From positions 62,001-126,000 of the forward strand of contig CAKPKP010000004.1 in NCBI GenBank assembly GCA_934167495.1: a DNA stretch of 64,000 nt, read 5' to 3'. This DNA is from an uncultured Clostridia bacterium. GTDB taxonomy: Bacteria; Bacillota; Clostridia; TANB77; CAG-508. Shown piece by piece: positions 26,263 to 35,338 of the stretch. The notes beneath the pieces were generated by a model that saw nothing but the letters and a program-made list of their open reading frames with translations, searched no databases and had not been told where the DNA came from. Position 1 is the first letter of the stretch, and the number at the start of each line of letters is the position of its first letter. A program made the position numbers and the translations under genes.

Positions 26263-27771
26263 CTAATTTTGAACTGTATTTTGATTATCTACAGTATTTG
26301 TTACACCACTGTTTCCACTATTACCATTTTCTTCAGTATGATTATTATTTGTATTATCTTGGTTAGTGTTTACATTTTGACTTATTAATTCTTCTAAATT
26401 AGCCTTAGTTCTTCCTATTTCATAATAATATGTTGTTTCTCCTAAACTTGTAGAAGCATATATCTTTGAACAAGCACAAGCTATTATTATTTTTCCTTCT
26501 GTATCTATTACACCATAACGTCCATCTAATGATATTATAATTCCTTCTACTCCTAATTCTTTTGGAATAACTATAGTATCTTTTACAGATGCTTCGTCAC
26601 TTTCTTGTTTTTTATATCCTATTTGTTCATAGCTTGCTTTTAATTTATAATTTCCAGTTATATCATAGAATCCCCATTTACCGTCTTTCTCCACTGGAAT
26701 TAAGTTATTAAATAATAACTTTGAATTATTTACACCTATGGCATTTGTATTATCAATTCCTATTTTATCAAAATCTGCTGGTACAATAGCTTTTCCATCT
26801 CCATTTAATACACCATATTTTTCATTTTGCTTTACAATATATAAATCTTTTTGAACATCTAATAATTCTATACTTGTATATTTACTATTTGGAGTAATTT
26901 TTGTTTGTCCTGTTGAAGATAATAATCCAACATTGCCATTTGCAGTAACTATAAATTCTTGAGTATTTTGTATATACTCTAAATTATCATATTTTTTACC
27001 AACTATTACATCAAAATTTTTACTAATATCAAGTACACCATATTGACCATCTTTTACTACTATTAGCATATTATTAATTAAAGCTCTTACATTTTTAAAT
27101 TCTGTACTTATTCCGTCATATCCTAATTGTTTTGCTTTATTATCATAAACTGTAGCCATTGTTTGTAATGTATATATTTTTACTTTCATGCCATCTCTTA
27201 CAATATATATATTAAAAGATTTTGATGCTAAATCCCATGGTAGATATAATATTTCATCATATAATTTTACTTCACTATCTATATCAAATATTTCTATTGA
27301 TGGTGTATTTGTAACAGTATTTTTAGTAGTTGAACTACTACTAGTTTCTTTTTTTGTTGTATCTCCTTCTACTATTGAAGGATTAATATATTTTTTCATT
27401 ACATCACTATCTGCAACAAATGACACTGATTCATTATCGTTTTGTATATAACAACTATTTTTTTCTTCTGTATATGCTCCATATTCTCCATTAAAATAAG
27501 TATATCCAACCATTGAAGCTAATTCTTTTATTGAAACATATTCAATTTGTCCATCATTACCATATCTAAATAAAGTATTTGATATTTTTATTTGCTTATC
27601 ATCTATATATACTTTTAATTTTTTAGAATCTAAATATGATATATATACAATTAATAACAATAATATTACTAGCAAAATTGTGCACCCGATAATAGAAAAT
27701 AATACTACTTTTCTACTTTTCTTATTTCCACCATCATTCTCTTCTTCTTCATCATATCCCAATAAATTCAT
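26263..27771 (-). CDS. Membrane-anchored WG-repeat protein
   Basis: A 502-residue protein with a short acidic cytoplasmic N-terminus, one helix (VVLFSIIGCTILLVILLLLIVY, about 24-45) and an exposed remainder. A copper-amine-oxidase-like N-terminal fold (YIDDKQIKISNTLFRYG, SVKELASMVGYTYF) is followed by four or five WG-type beta repeats such as DGQYGVLDI, NEKYGVLNGDGKAIVP and DGKWGFYDITGNYKL. The tail is rich in Asn, Thr and Gly. Such repeats are thought to bind partners at the cell surface; the exact role is unknown. It is the gene just downstream of tgt. Confidence 0.82.
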   Translation of the reverse strand: MNLLGYDEEEENDGGNKKSRKVVLFSIIGCTILLVILLLLIVYISYLDSKKLKVYIDDKQIKISNTLFRYGNDGQIEYVSIKELASMVGYTYFNGEYGAYTEEKNSCYIQNDNESVSFVADSDVMKKYINPSIVEGDTTKKETSSSSTTKNTVTNTPSIEIFDIDSEVKLYDEILYLPWDLASKSFNIYIVRDGMKVKIYTLQTMATVYDNKAKQLGYDGISTEFKNVRALINNMLIVVKDGQYGVLDISKNFDVIVGKKYDNLEYIQNTQEFIVTANGNVGLLSSTGQTKITPNSKYTSIELLDVQKDLYIVKQNEKYGVLNGDGKAIVPADFDKIGIDNTNAIGVNNSKLLFNNLIPVEKDGKWGFYDITGNYKLKASYEQIGYKKQESDEASVKDTIVIPKELGVEGIIISLDGRYGVIDTEGKIIIACACSKIYASTSLGETTYYYEIGRTKANLEELISQNVNTNQDNTNNNHTEENGNSGNSGVTNTVDNQNTVQN

Positions 27772-27783
27772 ACTTTTCCCCCT

Positions 27784-28912
27784 TTATTCATTTGTATACC
27801 CGATATTTATTGTAAAATTCATTTCTAAAATTCAATAAATTATCATTCTCTATTTCTATTCTAACTCTTTCCATTAATTTAGTCAAGAATCTTAGATTGT
27901 GAATAGATAATAATCTTACACCTAAAATTTCATTTACCTTTACCAAATGTCTAATATATGCTCTAGTATAATTTCTACAAGTATAACAATCACATTCATC
28001 ATCTAATGGAGTAAAATCTCTTTCATAAGTAGCATTTCTTACTACAACCTTTCCTTTTGATGTCATCGCAGTTCCATTTCTTGCAATTCTTGTAGGTAAT
28101 ACACAATCGCACATGTCAACTCCAGCCATTGCCGCTTCTATTAAATAATCTGGTGTTCCAACTCCCATTAAATATCTTGGTTTATCTTTTGGTAATAATG
28201 GTGCTGTATATTGTAATATATCTAAAAATTCTTCCTTTGGTTCTCCTACACTTATTCCACCTATAGCATATCCTGGAAAGTCTAATTTTATTAAATCTTC
28301 TGCACTTTTTGCTCTTAAATCTTTATAAAATCCACCTTGTACTATTCCAAACAACCCTTGTTTTTCTACATCTTTATGTGCTATTTTGCATCTTTCTGCC
28401 CATCTAGTTGTTCTCTCCATAGATTGTTTTGTATATTCATATGTTGCTGGATATTCAACACATTCATCAAAAGCCATAATTATGTCTGCACCTAAATCAT
28501 TTTCTATTTCCATAACTTTTTCTGGTGATAAAAAATGCTTGCTTCCATCTAAATGTGATTTAAATTCTACTCCTTCTTCAGTAATTTTTCTTAATGGTCC
28601 TAAGCTAAAAACTTGAAATCCTCCACTATCTGTAAGGATTGCTCTATCCCATTTCATAAAATTGTGTAATCCACCAGCTTCTCTTACAAGTTTACTTCCT
28701 GGTCTTAAATACAAATGATAAGTATTAGATAATATTATTTCTGCTTTTACCATTTCTTTTAGTTCTTCTGGTGTCATAGATTTAACTGTTGCTTGTGTTC
28801 CAACAGGCATAAATACAGGTGTTTGAATATCCCCATGTGGTGTATGTATTACTCCTCTTCTTGCTCCTGTTTGTTTACATTCATGTAATAATTCATATGT
28901 TATTGCTGACAT
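27784..28912 (-). CDS. tgt: tRNA-guanine transglycosylase, C-terminus needs +1 shift
   Basis: The enzyme exchanges guanine 34 for the queuine precursor preQ1 in tRNAs with GUN anticodons. Visible marks are the catalytic ILTDSGGFQVFSLG, the substrate loop GGISVGEPKEEF and the zinc site CDCYTCRNYTRAYIRHL. Read without a shift, the protein ends NKYRVYK at 27788 with CGG as codon 371. Skipping the C at 27802 gives NKYGYTNE ending at 27784. KYGY is the usual end of Tgt in Firmicutes, so the shifted reading fits better. queA lies 13 nt upstream. Confidence 0.93.
27799..27805 (-). other. Putative +1 frameshift site in tgt (TAT-CGG-G)
   Basis: On the minus strand the frame reads TAT CGG GTA TAC AAA TGA. 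Skipping the C at 27802 reads TAT GGG TAT ACA AAT GAA TAA. The second reading restores the conserved KYGY tail. The effect on the protein is small, so this site is weaker evidence than those at 30431 and 48792. Confidence 0.55.
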
Positions 28913-28925
28913 AAATTTCCTCCAA

Positions 28926-29966
28926 TTATTTTATTATCATTGCATCTCCAAAACTGAAAAATTTATATTTTTCACTTACAGCTTTATTATACGCTTCCAA
29001 TATAAAATCTTTTCCTGCTAAAGCTGATACTAACATTATTAATGTTGATTCTGGAAGATGAAAATTTGTTATTAATGCATCTATGCATTTAAATTTATAA
29101 CCTGGGTATATAAATATACTTGTATCTCCCTCTGTTTCTTCTACATATCCTTCGTTATTTGCTATAGATTCTAGCACTCTACAAGATGTTGTTCCAACAG
29201 CTACTACTTTGTTTCCATTTCTTTTAGATTTATTTATTTTTTCTGCATCTTCTTTTTTTATGTAATAATGCTCACTATGCATATCATGATCTTCTATATT
29301 CTCTTCTTTTACTGGTCTAAAAGTTCCTATTCCTACATGTAAAGTTACATTAGCAATTTCTATTCCTTTTTCTTTTATTTTATCCAATAATTCAGGTGTA
29401 AAATGAAGTCCTGCTGTAGGAGCTGCTGCACTACCTTCATATTTTGCATATACTGTTTGATATTTATCTTTATCTTCTAAACTTTCATGTATATATGGTG
29501 GAAGTGGCATCATTCCAATCTCATCTAATATCTCATTAAATATTCCATCATATTCAAATTCTACTTTTCTATTTCCACCATCTAAAATTTCTTGAACTGT
29601 TGCTTTTAGCAATCCATCACCAAATATAACTTTCGTTCCTGGTAACAATTTTCTTCCAGGTCTCACCATTGCTTCCCATGTATCATTTTCAATTCTATTT
29701 AACAATAAAAATTCTACGTTTGCTCCTGTTTCTTTTTTTCCATATAATCTAGCTGGTATTACTTTAGTATTATTTATTACCAAACAATCTCCTGGATTTA
29801 AGTAATCTATTACATCTTTAAATATTTTGTTCTCTATTGTTTTATTTTCTCTATCTAATACCATAAGTCTAGCTTCATCTCTTTTATCATATGGATGTTG
29901 TGCTATCAATTCTTCTGGTAAATCATAATTAAACTCTGTTACTTTCACTTTCTCATTTCCTTTCAT
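28926..29966 (-). CDS. queA: S-adenosylmethionine:tRNA ribosyltransferase-isomerase
   Basis: A 346-residue enzyme that moves the ribosyl part of SAM to preQ1 in tRNA, giving epoxyqueuosine. Family marks are FNYDLPEELIAQHP near the start, DCLVINNTKVIPARLYG, the PTAGLHFTPELL motif and NFHLPESTLIMLVSALAG near the end. It is 13 nt upstream of tgt in the same operon, so the two steps of queuosine formation are co-expressed. The metalloprotease gene upstream is separated by only 5 nt, an odd partner for a tRNA modification operon. Confidence 0.96.
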   Translation of the reverse strand: MKGNEKVKVTEFNYDLPEELIAQHPYDKRDEARLMVLDRENKTIENKIFKDVIDYLNPGDCLVINNTKVIPARLYGKKETGANVEFLLLNRIENDTWEAMVRPGRKLLPGTKVIFGDGLLKATVQEILDGGNRKVEFEYDGIFNEILDEIGMMPLPPYIHESLEDKDKYQTVYAKYEGSAAAPTAGLHFTPELLDKIKEKGIEIANVTLHVGIGTFRPVKEENIEDHDMHSEHYYIKKEDAEKINKSKRNGNKVVAVGTTSCRVLESIANNEGYVEETEGDTSIFIYPGYKFKCIDALITNFHLPESTLIMLVSALAGKDFILEAYNKAVSEKYKFFSFGDAMIIK

Positions 29967-29971
29967 ATATT

Positions 29972-31328
29972 TTATAACTTACTTATTAAATTAGAAATCT
30001 CTTGAAATTCATCGACTAATTTTTTAAATAATAATCCAACTCTTCCTATTAAATTATTCGAATCATTATCAAATTCTAGTTCTATTGTATGCTCAAAATT
30101 ACTAGCATGCAATGGTTTAGATAAATATATATCTTCATATAGTCCTATCTTCTTTCCATCACTATCTATATTACAATTCATATAATCTACATACCATCTC
30201 TTTAAACCTATTTTATCTTCTGTCATATAGCCATATTTTAAATAATCATGTAATGCTGGTATATCATATCCTTTTTCTTTTGAATTTCTTTCCAATGTAT
30301 GTAAAAATTCATGAACAAAAACTTCTTCTGGAAATGTATTTATACGATAATTGTATTGATATGTATAACTTTTTTCACTATTTGGCAGTCTTATATTTGA
30401 AAAACCTATTCCCAAATAATCCATTCCACCGAAGACCTATCCAATCATTTACTGGTATTTCAACATTTTTATTGTTGTCTCCTAACTTTATTCCAGCAAA
30501 TATATAATCATATTCTTTTTGTTTTATATATGGAGCTATTAAATCTTTTACATCTTTTGAATCTACGTAATATCCATGCTCTTCATCATGAGATATTGTA
30601 GTTATAGGATCTTCTATAAGAAAAATATCATAATCTGCTGTCATTTTTCCTTCTGTCATTTCTTCACATGATTTTTTAAATCTTCTCATATTATCTTCTA
30701 TAGTTCTTAAATCATTATTTGACATACTAAGATCCACTCTTGTTCCATCTAAATCTATATCTATATTACTAAATACAAAACATACAAAATTCCAATCAGT
30801 TGTTTCGTCAGTACTTCCTTCTTCTAATTTTATATCTGAAAACCATACTTTTCCTTTTGCATTATCTTCTTCTATATAACAACCTAACCTAAAAGCTATG
30901 TTCAATTCTTCTTTATCATCTGAATTAAACATCAACTCTAATTTTTGCCAATCACTTGTACCAACTACACTCTCAGATTTTTTTGATGTTTCTACTATTG
31001 ATATGTTAGCCCCTGCTACAGAAACGCTTCTTTCTGTAACTACATCTTCAGTTTTTACCATACAACTTACTTTATATGCAGTATTCTTTTTTACTTTAAC
31101 TTTTTTATAAAAAAATACGTCATTAAAATCTTCTGAATATATGCAATAACTATTTTGATCCGAATACTTTACTTTATTATCTCTATAAAAATGCGTTTTT
31201 ACATCATCTTTATATGTTGCTTTTAAATAATCAGCAAATTCATACTTTTCAAGAACTAGATTAATACAAAATAGTAATGCTATTAATATAAGTAAATACC
31301 CTAATGTTGAAAATACTTCTTTCTTCAT
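29972..31328 (-). CDS. Membrane-anchored HExxH metalloprotease, interrupted by a +1 shift at CGG
   Basis: Two frames join into a 451-residue protein. Residues 1-299 (from 31328) give an N-terminal membrane anchor (LLILIALLFCINLVLEK) and a jelly-roll, carbohydrate-binding-like domain (VKVKKNTAYKVSCMVK to GKVWFSDIKLEEG). At codon 300 the frame reads CTT CGG TGG and ends soon after. Skipping the C at 30431 continues as GLGGMDYLGIGFSN and reaches the zinc motif EVFVHEFLHTLER (HEFLH at about 339-343). The second frame is open to 29972. Either this is programmed shifting or a one-base insertion has broken the gene. Substrate unknown. Confidence 0.75.
30428..30434 (-). other. Putative +1 frameshift site (CTT-CGG-T)
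   Basis: Minus strand frame: ATA GGT CTT CGG TGG AAT. After skipping C30431: ATA GGT CTT GGT GGA ATG GAT TAT. The peptide becomes IGLGGMDYLG and leads into the catalytic domain. CTT before a hungry codon is the same kind of site as in Ty1 (CUU AGG C) and prfB (CUU UGA). Confidence 0.6.
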
Positions 31329-31343
31329 TAATGATTCTCCTTT

Positions 31344-31778
31344 TTATAAACTCTTTATAGCATTTCTTGCTAGCTCATCACATCTGTTATTAAATTGGTT
31401 ATCACTATGCCCTTTTACTTTTATAAATTCTATTTTATGCATTTTAGTAAATCCATAAAGTTCTTCCCATAGTTCTTTATTTTTTACAGGTTCTTTACTA
31501 GCTGTTTTCCAGTTATTTTTCTTCCAATTATATATCCATCCTTGATTAAAAGCATTTACAACATATGCACTATCACTATACACTTGTACTTCACATTCAT
31601 GTTTTAAAAGTTTTAATGCTTCTATTACAGCTGTAATTTCCATTATATTGTTTGTTGTATTTGGATTACCACCTGAAATTTCTTTTTTATTTTCCTTATA
31701 CATTAATATGCTTCCCCAACCACCTGGACCAGGGTTTCCGGAACATGCTCCATCAGTATAAATAATTACCTTTTCCAT
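31344..31778 (-). CDS. rnhA: Ribonuclease HI
   Basis: A 144-residue enzyme that cuts RNA in RNA-DNA hybrids. The acidic catalytic residues are visible in IIYTDGACSGNPGPGGWG (Asp), NIMEITAVIEAL (Glu), VYSDSAYVVNAF (Asp) and the final NRCDELARNA (Asp). I chose the ATG at 31778 because GGAG lies 6 nt upstream; the ATG at 31790 is part of that ribosome site. It is a typical full-length bacterial RNase HI. Confidence 0.96.
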   Translation of the reverse strand: MEKVIIYTDGACSGNPGPGGWGSILMYKENKKEISGGNPNTTNNIMEITAVIEALKLLKHECEVQVYSDSAYVVNAFNQGWIYNWKKNNWKTASKEPVKNKELWEELYGFTKMHKIEFIKVKGHSDNQFNNRCDELARNAIKSL

Positions 31779-31875
31779 ATATATCTCCATTATATCTCTA
31801 TAAATTGTATTTTTTTTTCATATGTGTTATATTATAACAAGAATTTATAATTTTTACAATATTTATGGAGGTTTT

Positions 31876-33111
31876 ATGAATAAAGTTTTAGGTATAGTAT
31901 CTGAATACAATCCATTTCATAATGGACATTTATTACATTTAGCACAATCAAAAAAACTAACAAAATCAAACTATTCCGTATGCATTATGACTGGAAACTT
32001 CTCTCAACGTGGTGATACATCACTTGTAGATAAGTGGACAAAAGCGGAAATGGCAATAAAGAACGGTATAGACTTAGTAATCGAATTACCTACAATTTAT
32101 TCTATTTCTAGTGCAGAAAATTTTGCAGATGGCGCTATTAAAATCTTAGAAAATTTAGGAATAATAAATTATCTTTCTTTTGGAAGTGAAATTGGAGATA
32201 TAAATATACTAGACGAAATATCTGAAGTTCTTTATCAAGAACCAAAAGAATTTACAGATTTATTATCAATGGAATTAGATAGAGGAATATCATTTCCAAA
32301 AGCACGTGAAAATGCATTAAAACTTTTTCTAAACAACACTCGTAGATATTCTAATGTTTTATCAAATCCCAATAATATTTTAGGAATAGAATACCTTAAA
32401 GCCTTGAAAAAATACAACAGTAATATTATTCCAATCACCATAAAAAGAGACACTGTTGAATATAATAGTTTAAAACCATCTTCTGACGGAATTGCAAGTG
32501 CTACAGCTATCAGAAATCTTATACAAAGAAAAAGAAAATTTCATAGAACTGTGCCTTTTGAAACTTATGAAATTCTTGAAGATAGAATTAAATATGGAAA
32601 AATAGTACCTGGACTTTATAAATTTGAAAAAGAAATTATATATTTATTAAGAAAAATGTCTTTAGAAGAAATTGCAAAAATCCCTGATGTTTCCGAAGGA
32701 CTTGAAAATAAAATTCAACTTGCAGCATACAATTGCAATAATTTAGATGATTTAATTTTAAGCATAAAATCTAAAAGATATACAGAAACTAGAATCCGCA
32801 GAATACTGCTTTATGTTTTACTAGAAATAACTAAAAAAAATATGGACATATCAAAAAAAGTTATTCCTTACATAAGAGTTCTAGGATTTAATAGTGCAGG
32901 AAAACAATTATTATCTAATATAGCAGAAGCTAATCCTAGACTAAATATTATTGTTTCTGTAAAAAGATTTATGGAAACAAATCCAGATAAAAATTTACTT
33001 TCTATGCTAGAAAAAGATATATTCGCAACAAATGTGTATACTCTTGGATTTGAATATGAATCCAAAGCAAACTTAGACTACACAAAAAAAGTCATTGAAA
33101 TAAAATCATAA
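31876..33111 (+). CDS. tmcAL: tRNA(Met) cytidine acetate ligase
   Basis: A 411-residue nucleotidyltransferase-like enzyme that uses ATP and acetate to form N4-acetylcytidine at the wobble position of elongator tRNA-Met. The N-terminus VLGIVSEYNPFHNGHLLHLA holds the HxGH motif; CIMTGNFSQRGDTSLVDKW, VIELPTIYSISSAENFADGA and the DGIASATAIRNLI motif follow. The ATG at 31876 has GGAGG 5 nt upstream and matches the usual start (MNKVLGIVSEYNPFHNGH); an upstream extension is unlikely. It converges on dprA across a tandem repeat array. Confidence 0.95.
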   Translation: MNKVLGIVSEYNPFHNGHLLHLAQSKKLTKSNYSVCIMTGNFSQRGDTSLVDKWTKAEMAIKNGIDLVIELPTIYSISSAENFADGAIKILENLGIINYLSFGSEIGDINILDEISEVLYQEPKEFTDLLSMELDRGISFPKARENALKLFLNNTRRYSNVLSNPNNILGIEYLKALKKYNSNIIPITIKRDTVEYNSLKPSSDGIASATAIRNLIQRKRKFHRTVPFETYEILEDRIKYGKIVPGLYKFEKEIIYLLRKMSLEEIAKIPDVSEGLENKIQLAAYNCNNLDDLILSIKSKRYTETRIRRILLYVLLEITKKNMDISKKVIPYIRVLGFNSAGKQLLSNIAEANPRLNIIVSVKRFMETNPDKNLLSMLEKDIFATNVYTLGFEYESKANLDYTKKVIEIKS

Positions 33112-33116
33112 CTAAA

Positions 33117-33439
33117 GGTATATATTAATATTTTGCAGTTCGAGGAAGTTATACCTGCGTATGCTCATTCTTACAGCGCCATGTGAGACAAAAAATATTA
33201 ATATATACCTTATTTTTAATCTAATATCCATGGTATATATTAATATTTTGCAGTTCGAAGAAGTTATACCTGCATATGTTCCTTCTTACAACGCCATGTG
33301 AGACAAAAAATATTAATATATACCTTATTTTCAATTTAATATCTATGGTATATATTAATATTTTGCAGTTTGAGGAAGTTGTACCAGCGTATGTTCATTC
33401 TTACAGCGCCATGTGAGACAAAAAATATTAATATATATC
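33117..33439 (+). repeat. Three 115-bp tandem repeats with terminal stems
   Basis: Units of 93 nt at 33117-33209, 33232-33324 and 33347-33439, starting exactly 115 nt apart. Each begins GGTATATATTAATATTTT and ends with its exact complement (unit 3 ends one base different), so each forms an 18-bp stem around a less AT-rich loop of about 57 nt (GCAGTTCGAGGAAG.. to CGCCATGTGAGAC). Loops differ by up to eight or so substitutions while stems are almost invariant. The array fills the whole gap between convergent tmcAL and dprA. It may encode structured RNA or be a palindromic mobile repeat. Confidence 0.85.
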
Positions 33440-33448
33440 TTTAGAAGT

Positions 33449-34363
33449 TTATTTTTTAATATTTTTTGCTATCTCACTAACCATATTAATATTTATTATA
33501 GGTATAGCCCCCTCATAAATAAGCCTATTAGTTCCCGTAGAATTAACACTATTAATATTTCCAGGCACAGCAAACACATCCTTACCTTGACTCAAAGCAT
33601 ACTCAACAGTTATAAAACTTCCACTATGCTCTTTAGCCTCAATCACAATAATTCCTTCAGAAAGCCCACTTATAATCCTATTCCTCTCTGGAAAATTCTT
33701 AGCATCAGGAACTGAGCCAACTGGATATTCAGATATAATAAGCCCATCTCTAGCAATTATATTTTCATATATCTTTTTATTTTCATATGGATAAACATAA
33801 TCAACACCTGAGCCCAAAACAGCTATTGTACTATTACATTCTTCTAAAGCACCTAAATGAGCATATTTATCAATACCTCTCGCCATTCCACTAACAACTA
33901 CAACTTTATTTTTTGATAATATATTAGCAACAACTTTAGCCGTATTTTTACCATAATCACTGCACAATCTACATCCTATTACAGCTATAGACTTTTGCTT
34001 TAATAACTCTACATTTCCAATTGCATACAATACAATTGGTGGAAAATCTATCGCCTTCAAATTATCTGGATATTCTTCATCATCAATTGTAATTACTTTT
34101 ATATTTTTACTCTTCATATATTCCATAACTTTATTTAAATTTGTTTTGTAACAATCATTTCTTAATTCATTAATACATTCATATTTAAAATTCTTTATTA
34201 CATCTTTATGCAAATTCCAAATATTTTTTGGATTTCCATACATTTTTAATAATTCATGTTTAATTCTATTTTCTATTTTTAGCATAGAAAACCATATCCA
34301 ATACTTTTTTTCTATAATAATTCCTCCTATAAATTTACTCTTTATATTTTTATCATTAGTCAT
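33449..34363 (-). CDS. dprA: DNA processing protein DprA (Smf)
   Basis: A Rossmann-like DNA-binding protein that loads RecA on incoming single-stranded DNA. Marks are SIAVIGCRLCSDYGKNTAKV, VVVSGMARGIDKYAHLGAL, the phosphate-binding AVLGSGVDYVYP, FPERNRIISGLSEGIIVIEA and SGSFITVEYALSQGKDVFAVPG. The C-terminal winged domain of longer members is missing. The ATG at 34363 has a weak ribosome site, while a perfect AGGAGG at 34323-34328 precedes ATT/ATA codons at 34318 and 34315 that would give the usual short N-terminus (EKKYWIWFSML). The true start is uncertain. Confidence 0.93.
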   Translation of the reverse strand: MTNDKNIKSKFIGGIIIEKKYWIWFSMLKIENRIKHELLKMYGNPKNIWNLHKDVIKNFKYECINELRNDCYKTNLNKVMEYMKSKNIKVITIDDEEYPDNLKAIDFPPIVLYAIGNVELLKQKSIAVIGCRLCSDYGKNTAKVVANILSKNKVVVVSGMARGIDKYAHLGALEECNSTIAVLGSGVDYVYPYENKKIYENIIARDGLIISEYPVGSVPDAKNFPERNRIISGLSEGIIVIEAKEHSGSFITVEYALSQGKDVFAVPGNINSVNSTGTNRLIYEGAIPIININMVSEIAKNIKK

Positions 34364-34485
34364 CAAAATCTTTATCTACATATAATTTTGTTATTAAAAC
34401 CAATAGTGGACTGATTAAATTCTTCTACATTTTAAATAAAAAAAGAAGCATTATAAAAATGCCCCCATATCATATTTAATTTTAA

Positions 34486-35328
34486 TTATCTATTTTTTGC
34501 AGCCTTTACAACATTGCTCATTAACATTGCTATTGTCATTGGTCCAACTCCACCAGGAACTGGTGTTATATAAGATGCCTTCTTTGAAACATTTTCAAAA
34601 TCAACATCTCCACAAATTTTTCCATCCTCATTTCTATTAATTCCTACATCTATTATTACTACACCATCTTTAACCATATCTTCTTTCAAGAACTTAGCCT
34701 TTCCAATAGCAGCAACAATAATATCAGCTCTTTTAGTTATATTTTCAATATTTTTAGTTTTAGAATGGCAAACTGTTACTGTAGCATTTTTATTTAATAA
34801 ACATTGTATCATAGGTTTTCCTACTATATTACTTCTACCTAATATTACAGCTTCTTTTCCTTCAATATCTATATTATATTCTTCAAGAATTTTTACAATT
34901 CCATGTGGTGTACAAGAAATAAAACAATCTTGTCCTAATACTAGCTTTCCAACATTAACTGGATTAAATCCATCTACATCTTTTTCAGGTGATATTGTTC
35001 TAAAAGCTTCATTAATATCTAAATTATGTGGTATAGGACTTTGAAGTAAAATTCCATGTACATCTTTTTTATTATTTAAAGTTTCGATTAAATTTAATAA
35101 TTCTTCTTGTGTTATGTCATTACTTAATAAATATTCTTCATATTCTATTCCAATTTCTTCACACGCTTTTGATTTATTCCTTACATATATTTTTGATGCT
35201 GGATCTTCTCCAACCATTATTACTGCAAGTTTTGGTAATATACCATGACTTTTCAATTCGGTTACTTCATCTTTTAATTGTAATCTTATCTTTTGAGCCA
35301 ATCCTTTTCCATCTAATATATTTTCCAT
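34486..35328 (-). CDS. folD: Methylenetetrahydrofolate dehydrogenase/cyclohydrolase
   Basis: A 280-residue bifunctional enzyme that interconverts 5,10-methylene-, methenyl- and 10-formyl-tetrahydrofolate. Marks are VGEDPASKIYVRNKSKACEEIG with the catalytic Tyr and Lys, GILLQSPIPHNLD, PEKDVDGFNPVNVGKL, AVILGRSNIVGKPM and the end YITPVPGGVGPMTIAMLM. It lies 10 nt downstream of the SH3-domain surface protein gene, probably by read-through from the sortase promoter. Confidence 0.97.
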   Translation of the reverse strand: MENILDGKGLAQKIRLQLKDEVTELKSHGILPKLAVIMVGEDPASKIYVRNKSKACEEIGIEYEEYLLSNDITQEELLNLIETLNNKKDVHGILLQSPIPHNLDINEAFRTISPEKDVDGFNPVNVGKLVLGQDCFISCTPHGIVKILEEYNIDIEGKEAVILGRSNIVGKPMIQCLLNKNATVTVCHSKTKNIENITKRADIIVAAIGKAKFLKEDMVKDGVVIIDVGINRNEDGKICGDVDFENVSKKASYITPVPGGVGPMTIAMLMSNVVKAAKNR

Positions 35329-35338
35329 ATACTACTCC

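Noticed and set aside
28913..30000. preQ1 or other riboswitch for tgt-queA
   Set aside because: The genes are separated by only 5-13 nt and no leader is present.
33117..33439. CRISPR array
   Set aside because: The repeat period is 115 bp and the parts between the stems are also repeated; there are no unique spacers and no cas genes.
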